Assembly (NCBI GenBank): GCA_023409535.1
Contig: JAEYGZ010000036.1
Coordinates: 186,001 to 250,000 of the forward strand
Direction: 5' to 3'
Origin: Bacillota bacterium
GTDB taxonomy: Bacteria > Bacillota > Clostridia > Lachnospirales > Lachnospiraceae
DNA: 64,000 bases
The translations under genes were made by a program, and so were the position numbers. The notes under the pieces are model-generated. The model did not search any database, was not told the origin of the DNA, and saw only the letters and a list, made by a program, of their open reading frames with translations. Numbering within the stretch: position 1 is the stretch's first letter; each line of letters opens with the position of its first letter. Positions 60,022 to 64,000 of this stretch are shown here, piece by piece.

Positions 60022-61227
60022 ATGGAAGTTAATTCGGTCAATATTGAAGAGATCGTAAAGCAGGTACTCGCAGGCATGAAAGACGGTTCTCAGGGAGCGG
60101 TTGCTCCCAAGACTGGAAAAGCGGTACCAAAGACCAGTAAAGCTGCAATGCTTACGAAGCTGGAGAATTTTGATATTAAGGAATACCAGGTTCCCGCGCT
60201 TGGTGATGACGATATCCTAGTTAAGGTAGAGGGCTGCGGTATCTGCGGTACGGATGCCCATGAATTTAAAAGAGATCCCTTTGGTCTGATCCCGGTAGTA
60301 CTTGGTCATGAGGGTACCGGTGAGATTGTAAAGATAGGCAAAAATGTTACGAAGGATAGTGCGGGAAAGCCCCTGGCAATCGGTGACAAGGTTGTGACCT
60401 GCATGATTTTTAAGGACAATCCGGATATTACGATGTTTGACTTAAATAAGCAAAATGTCGGCGGAGCTGATGTATATGGTTTGCTTCCGGATGATGATAC
60501 ACACTTAAACGGATGGTTTGCGGATTACATAGTAATCAGAGGCGGCTCCACAATCTTTAATGTCAGTGATCTGGATCTGGATTCAAGAATATTAATCGAG
60601 CCTGCAGCGGTACTCATCCATGCGGTGGAGAGAGCAAAGACCACGGGGATACTCAGGTTTAACAGCAGGGTGGTGGTTCAGGGCTGCGGACCCATCGGCT
60701 TGCTTTGCATCGCGGTGCTTCGTACCATGGGAATCGAGAATATCGTGGCGGTGGACGGTGAACAAAAGCGTCTTGATTTTGCGGGAGAAATGGGTGCGAC
60801 GCAAAGCGTTAACTTTAAGAACACCAAGGATATTGAAGACTTAGCACATGCAGTGAAGAATGCCTTCGGCGGACATCTTGCGGACTTTGCCTTCCAGTGC
60901 ACCGGCTCACCGGCTGCCCATGCGAATATCTATAAATTCATCCGTAACGGCGGCGGTTTGTGTGAGCTTGGCTTCTTTATTAACGGAGGAGATGCTACCA
61001 TCAATCCTCACTTTGATATCTGCTCCAAGGAAATTACCATTGTGGGCTCCTGGGTTTATACCTTAAGGGATTATGCGACAACCTTTGATTTCTTAAAGAG
61101 AGCAAAAGGAATTGGACTTCCGGTGCACAAGCTGATTACCCACAGATATCCCCTGAGTCAGATTAACGAAGCATTTGCCACGAATTTGAAGATGGAAGGA
61201 TTAAAGATTGCCATTATCAATGAATAG
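60022..61227 (+). CDS. BMC zinc-type alcohol dehydrogenase with encapsulation peptide
   Basis: A 401-residue medium-chain dehydrogenase. The N-terminal helix SVNIEEIVKQVLAGMKDG plus an Ala/Pro/Lys linker (30-50) is a BMC targeting sequence. The catalytic zinc ligands are in EGCGICGTDAHEF and LGHEGTGEIV; the Rossmann motif is VVQGCGPIGLLCIAVLR. The four-cysteine structural-zinc lobe of classical alcohol dehydrogenases is missing: only one cysteine (VVTCMIF) occupies that segment. It probably reduces propionaldehyde or lactaldehyde to alcohol to regenerate NAD inside the shell. It replaces the iron-type PduQ used in other compartments. RBS GGAGGAAG. Confidence 0.88.
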   Translation: MEVNSVNIEEIVKQVLAGMKDGSQGAVAPKTGKAVPKTSKAAMLTKLENFDIKEYQVPALGDDDILVKVEGCGICGTDAHEFKRDPFGLIPVVLGHEGTGEIVKIGKNVTKDSAGKPLAIGDKVVTCMIFKDNPDITMFDLNKQNVGGADVYGLLPDDDTHLNGWFADYIVIRGGSTIFNVSDLDLDSRILIEPAAVLIHAVERAKTTGILRFNSRVVVQGCGPIGLLCIAVLRTMGIENIVAVDGEQKRLDFAGEMGATQSVNFKNTKDIEDLAHAVKNAFGGHLADFAFQCTGSPAAHANIYKFIRNGGGLCELGFFINGGDATINPHFDICSKEITIVGSWVYTLRDYATTFDFLKRAKGIGLPVHKLITHRYPLSQINEAFATNLKMEGLKIAIINE

Positions 61228-61277
61228 AGAATTTGCTGACATCTGGACTGACGGTTTCGGCGGAATGGAGTTGATTT

Positions 61278-61592
61278 ATGACACAAGCGGTTGGATTAAT
61301 TGAAGTATACGGACTGGTGGCGGCTTTTGTTGCCGGTGATGCAGGCTGTAAGGCGGCAAATGTCACCCTGGAGACCTTCGATCGCAATAAGCCCGCCAAT
61401 GCGGACAGTCTCCCGGTTCCTCTTCTGGTACTGGTAAAGTTCCGGGGGAGTGTGGAGGATGTTACGGCGGCGGTGGAAGCAGCCGAAGCAGCTGCTAAGA
61501 AAATATCGGGAGTCGTGGCAAAACATATCATTGCAAATCCTGAACAGGATACAAATAAAATGCTTGTATTAAACGGGCTGGATAAATATTAA
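61278..61592 (+). CDS. BMC-H shell protein (first)
   Basis: A 104-residue single-BMC-domain protein forming hexameric tiles of the shell. It starts TQAVGLIEVYGLVAAFVAGD and has the central VKFRGSVEDVTAAVEAAEAA helix. It is more diverged than the next shell protein, and the usual pore motif is not obvious, replaced by a longer loop (NRNKPANADS-like, read DRNKPANADSLPV). The C-terminus is slightly extended. It follows the alcohol dehydrogenase by 50 bases. Confidence 0.88.
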   Translation: MTQAVGLIEVYGLVAAFVAGDAGCKAANVTLETFDRNKPANADSLPVPLLVLVKFRGSVEDVTAAVEAAEAAAKKISGVVAKHIIANPEQDTNKMLVLNGLDKY

Positions 61593-61610
61593 TTAACAGG
61601 AGGTAGGAAA

Positions 61611-61886
61611 ATGGCGCAAGAGGCATTGGGAATGGTAGAGACCAGAGGTTTAACAGCAGCAGTAGAAGCTGCGGACGCTATGGTTAAGGCGGCCGAGGTG
61701 GTATTGGTCGGAACAGAGAAAATCGGGTCGGGTTTGGTAACCGTCCTGGTAAGAGGTGATGTCGGTGCAGTTAAGGCAGCCACAGAGGTTGGCGCGGCAC
61801 AGGCACAGAGACTCGGTGAACTGGTTGCGGTGCATGTCATACCAAGACCGCATGCGGATGTAGAAAAAATCCTTCCCAGAATCTAA
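61611..61886 (+). CDS. BMC-H shell protein, PduA/PduJ type
   Basis: A 91-residue canonical BMC-H protein: MAQEALGMVETRGLTAAVEA, VVLVGTEKIGSGLVTVLVRG (the KIGSG pore loop) and HVIPRPHADVEKILP. These hexamers form the facets of the compartment and their pores admit substrates. It is very similar to the core of the fourth shell protein at 62198-62650, with most changes conservative. Behind AGGAGG. Confidence 0.94.
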   Translation: MAQEALGMVETRGLTAAVEAADAMVKAAEVVLVGTEKIGSGLVTVLVRGDVGAVKAATEVGAAQAQRLGELVAVHVIPRPHADVEKILPRI

Positions 61887-61908
61887 TATCCGTAAGAATG
61901 GAGAAAAG

Positions 61909-62193
61909 ATGAAATCACTTGGATTTATCGAGATACCCAGCGTAACTGCCGCAATCGACGCACTGGATACCATGTGCAAGACGGCGGACGTCGAGTTTGT
62001 CACATGGGAGCGCAGACTGGGCGGAAGACTTGTAACAATCATAATTCAGGGTAATGTATCCGCAGTCACCGAGGCAGTGGAGGCGGCTGTAAAAAAGGCA
62101 ATGAAACCCTGCGTTCATGCGGTAATCCCTAACCCCCATGAGGAAACAGTACGAATGGTAGAGATTAGCGCACGAAAGTTTGCCGGAAAGTGA
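61909..62193 (+). CDS. BMC-H shell protein (third)
   Basis: A 94-residue BMC-H protein: SLGFIEIPSVTAAIDALDTM, VEFVTWERRLGGRLVTIIIQ and HAVIPNPHEETVRMV. The pore segment reads RRLGG instead of KIGSG, so the pore should be more basic. It lies between the two similar PduA-type genes, its stop five bases before the ATG of the next gene. Confidence 0.9.
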   Translation: MKSLGFIEIPSVTAAIDALDTMCKTADVEFVTWERRLGGRLVTIIIQGNVSAVTEAVEAAVKKAMKPCVHAVIPNPHEETVRMVEISARKFAGK

Positions 62194-62197
62194 AGCC

Positions 62198-62650
62198 ATG
62201 GCGGAGAGCAAAAAAACAAAAGCAGTGTTGCAAACCACAAAAGCAAATGAAACTAATTCACCCACCGCAAAGATAGAATTAAAATCCGAGCAGAAGGAGA
62301 CAGTTTCTGAAGTTAAATCCCAGGTACAAATACCTGAGAAAACACAAATTAAAAAAATGGAGGATAAAAAAATGGCACAGGAAGCATTAGGAATGGTGGA
62401 AACAAGAGGTTTAGTAGCGGCAATTGAGGCTGCGGATGCAATGTTAAAGGCGGCAAATGTAACATTGGTCGGAACAGAGAAAATCGGTTCCGGACTGGTA
62501 AGTGTAATGGTTCGCGGAGATGTGGGTGCGGTGAAGGCCGCAGTCGAGTCCGGTGCAAGCTCTGCATCCAAGCTTGGCGAGTTAGTAGCGACTCATGTAA
62601 TTCCCAGACCTCATACGGATGTTGAGAAGATTCTTCCTACATTAAAATAA
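62198..62650 (+). CDS. BMC-H shell protein with N-terminal extension; internal second start
   Basis: From the ATG at 62198 the product has 150 residues: a low-complexity, Lys/Glu/Thr/Ser/Gln-rich N-terminal tail of about 58 residues (SKKTKAVLQTTKANETNSPT and on), then a complete PduA-type BMC domain (MAQEALGMVETRGLVAAIEA; VGTEKIGSGLVSVMVRG). An ATG at 62372 begins that domain exactly, with GGAGG at 62359-62363 at ideal distance, so a 92-residue form can be made from the same message. The longer form is supported by the open frame and close spacing with the upstream gene but has only a weak ribosome site. Both forms may exist. Confidence 0.85.
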   Translation: MAESKKTKAVLQTTKANETNSPTAKIELKSEQKETVSEVKSQVQIPEKTQIKKMEDKKMAQEALGMVETRGLVAAIEAADAMLKAANVTLVGTEKIGSGLVSVMVRGDVGAVKAAVESGASSASKLGELVATHVIPRPHTDVEKILPTLK

Positions 62651-62671
62651 AGCTGGTGCTGCAAAAGCAGA

Positions 62672-62717
62672 GATGTCACGGCTCAATGCAGGGAATACGG
62701 CCTTGAGCCGTGACATC
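62672..62717 (+). repeat. Perfect 15-bp stem-loop between shell genes and pduL
   Basis: GATGTCACGGCTCAA pairs perfectly with TTGAGCCGTGACATC around a 16-base loop; no T run. It probably protects the 3' end of the shell-gene message segment or sets the ratio of shell to enzyme. Confidence 0.6.
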
Positions 62718-62764
62718 ATAAAAAAGAAGACGCTTCAAAGTTTGATAAGGGGAAGGTGAGATTC

Positions 62765-63406
62765 TTGGAAGACAAAACAGTTGAGATGATTGCTAAGCTG
62801 GTGATGGAAGCAATGAATCAAAATAATGTACAGGAAGGCTTTCCTGTACCCGTGGGAGTTTCAGCCAGACATGTTCATCTGACACAGGAGCATGTGGAAG
62901 CATTGTTTGGCAAGGGTTATCATTTAACAAAAAAGAATGAATTAATGGGCGGCCAATATGCTGCCAATGAATTGGTAACGATCGTTGGAATTAAATTAAG
63001 AGCCATAGAGAATGTAAGAATTCTGGGACCGGTACGTAAGGCTTCCCAGGTCGAGATATCCTCAACAGATACAATTAAGCTGGGGATCAAAGCACCAATC
63101 CGGGAATCCGGAGATATCAAAGGTTCCGCCCCGATTGCAATTGTGGGTCCGAAGGGTGTGGTATATCTGGAGGAAGGCTGTATTATCGCAAAACGTCATA
63201 TTCATATGTCGCCGAAGGATGCCAAAGCCGCAGGATTAAGGAACGGGGCAACCGTATCCGTAAAAGCGGAGAATGAGAGAGGAACAATCTTTAATCACGT
63301 GCAGATTCGCGTAGAGGATTCCTTTACCCTGGAGATGCATATCGATACCGATGAAGCCAATGCGGCAAAGATTGTTACCGGAGATACCGTAAGAATTATA
63401 AAATAG
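62765..63406 (+). CDS. pduL: Phosphate propanoyltransferase PduL
   Basis: A PduL-type phosphotransacylase of about 213 residues that converts acyl-CoA to acyl phosphate and recycles CoA within the compartment. The N-terminal helix KTVEMIAKLVMEAMNQN is an encapsulation peptide. Two similar beta-barrel halves carry the zinc-binding histidines: VGVSARHVHLTQEHV and KRHIHMSPKDAK. The frame can start at GTG 62756 or TTG 62765; GGGGAAGG is eight bases from the TTG, which I prefer, but the difference is only three residues. Confidence 0.92.
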   Translation: MEDKTVEMIAKLVMEAMNQNNVQEGFPVPVGVSARHVHLTQEHVEALFGKGYHLTKKNELMGGQYAANELVTIVGIKLRAIENVRILGPVRKASQVEISSTDTIKLGIKAPIRESGDIKGSAPIAIVGPKGVVYLEEGCIIAKRHIHMSPKDAKAAGLRNGATVSVKAENERGTIFNHVQIRVEDSFTLEMHIDTDEANAAKIVTGDTVRIIK

Positions 63407-63492
63407 AATATAAAATGCAGGTAAGCTTACGGAGTAAGCTTATGGCTATTAATATATAACCGGATAAAATACTATGACAAGTAGGTGAGAAT

Positions 63493-63759
63493 ATGTTTGT
63501 AGGCAAGGTAGTAGGCAGTGTTGTGGCAACACGAAAAAATGAAAATCTCATCGGATCAAAGTTCCTTATTGTAGAGCCTATTGATCAAATGGACGGCAAT
63601 CGCAGCAGGATTGTTGCGATTGATAATGTCGGAGCTGGGATCGGAGAAACCGTTCTGGTTGCTACCGGCAGTGCGGCCAGAATAGGCTGTCATATGGAAA
63701 GTTCACCTGTTGATGCGGCTATTGTGGGCATTGTTGACGACGGAATCGGACTGCAGTAA
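63493..63759 (+). CDS. BMC-P vertex protein (EutN/CcmL family)
   Basis: An 88-residue pentameric vertex protein. It starts MFVGKVVGSVVATRKNENLI, with FLIVEPIDQ, IVAIDNVGAGIGETVLVATG and GSAARI in the family order, and ends VDAAIVGIVDDGI. Such pentamers close the corners of the icosahedral shell. GTAGGTGAG precedes the ATG. Together with the four BMC-H proteins it gives a minimal shell; no trimeric BMC-T gene is in the window. Confidence 0.93.
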   Translation: MFVGKVVGSVVATRKNENLIGSKFLIVEPIDQMDGNRSRIVAIDNVGAGIGETVLVATGSAARIGCHMESSPVDAAIVGIVDDGIGLQ

Positions 63760-63806
63760 GGTGCCGAGGTACACATCAGTGATTCTTTGGAAGAGAGGAA
63801 AGCAGC

Positions 63807-64000
63807 TTGGATATTAAGGAATTAGCAGAATTGCTTCAGGAGAAGGGAATCACCGGAGCCGGGGGTGCCGGCTTTCCGACATACGCAAAACTGGATAAAA
63901 GAGCGGATACCATCATACTTAACTGCGCGGAATGTGAGCCCTTGTTGAAGGTTCACCGCCAGCTCCTTCAGTCCCATGCCTATGAAATCATGAGCGCGCT
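63807..64000 (+). CDS. pduS: RnfC/PduS-like BMC electron-transfer protein (partial)
   Basis: The first 64 codons of a gene that continues past the window. The TTG at 63807 follows AGAGGAA. The sequence KGITGAGGAGFPTYAKL and LNCAECEPLLKVHRQLL is the start of the RnfC/NuoF-like fold found in PduS and related BMC-associated flavin/iron-sulfur proteins, which pass electrons for cofactor recycling. Whether it binds iron-sulfur clusters cannot be seen because the relevant part is outside the window. Confidence 0.75.
   Translation, partial: MDIKELAELLQEKGITGAGGAGFPTYAKLDKRADTIILNCAECEPLLKVHRQLLQSHAYEIMSA

Noticed and set aside
1..64000. CRISPR arrays, tRNA or rRNA genes, prophage or complete insertion sequences
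   Set aside because: No regular short repeats with spacers, no tRNA-like cloverleaf apart from ssrA, and no transposase, integrase or phage structural genes were seen on either strand.

Overview
The window comes from a low-GC, spore-forming anaerobic Firmicute, most likely a Lachnospiraceae member close to the Clostridium phytofermentans / Lachnoclostridium group. The evidence is the sporulation genes (spoIVB, spo0A), class-I clostridial gene order, strong AGGAGG ribosome sites, sigma-A promoters of the TTGnnn-N17-TAnnnT type, and a fucose/rhamnose bacterial microcompartment (BMC) locus of the C. phytofermentans type. The family is inferred from gene content; no search was run.

Layout. 1-2.6 kb: end of dxs, then tlyA, nadK and argR. 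In many Clostridia argR is followed directly by recN-spoIVB-spo0A; here those genes resume only at 30.1 kb, so about 27.5 kb of other material separates the two halves. That material holds yebC; three orphan genes (an unknown small protein, a LysM/GH18-like protein lacking its catalytic acid, a C39-like cysteine protease); a 10-kb operon at 6.9-17.3 kb; a MATE exporter; a heavy-metal P-type ATPase; a 1300-residue secreted Ig-repeat protein; and an AraC/alpha-L-rhamnosidase pair bracketed by large inverted repeats made of almost fully palindromic elements.

The 6.9-17.3 kb operon links a Liv-type ABC importer, a class IV (D-amino-acid type) aminotransferase, PxpA, PxpB and PxpC (ATP-dependent 5-oxoprolinase) and two separate proteins that correspond to the C-terminal (DUF4392) and N-terminal (DUF1445) halves of the mammalian mitochondrial D-glutamate cyclase. 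I read it as a D-glutamate/5-oxoproline salvage module. It is preceded by a leader that ends in an intrinsic terminator.

30-47.8 kb is housekeeping: recN, spoIVB, spo0A, gap, pgk, tpiA, gpmI, secG, rnr, smpB and ssrA (tmRNA). Between smpB and ssrA sits a tandem pair of subtilisin-family proteins, one with a full catalytic triad and one with the serine replaced by glycine, as in the clostridial Csp germination proteases.

47.9-49.8 kb is a decayed patch: a membrane gene with an in-frame TAG, a YD-repeat-like remnant and an RDD protein. From 49.9 kb to the end is L-rhamnose/L-fucose catabolism: rhaD, an AraC regulator, a rhamnose ABC transporter, rhaM, then the BMC operon (fuculose-phosphate aldolase, acylating aldehyde dehydrogenase, alcohol dehydrogenase, four BMC-H shell proteins, PduL, BMC-P vertex protein, start of an RnfC/PduS-like protein). 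The intracellular rhamnosidase at 27-29 kb would release rhamnose that feeds this pathway. Isomerase, kinase and propanediol dehydratase genes are not in the window and are probably beyond its right end.
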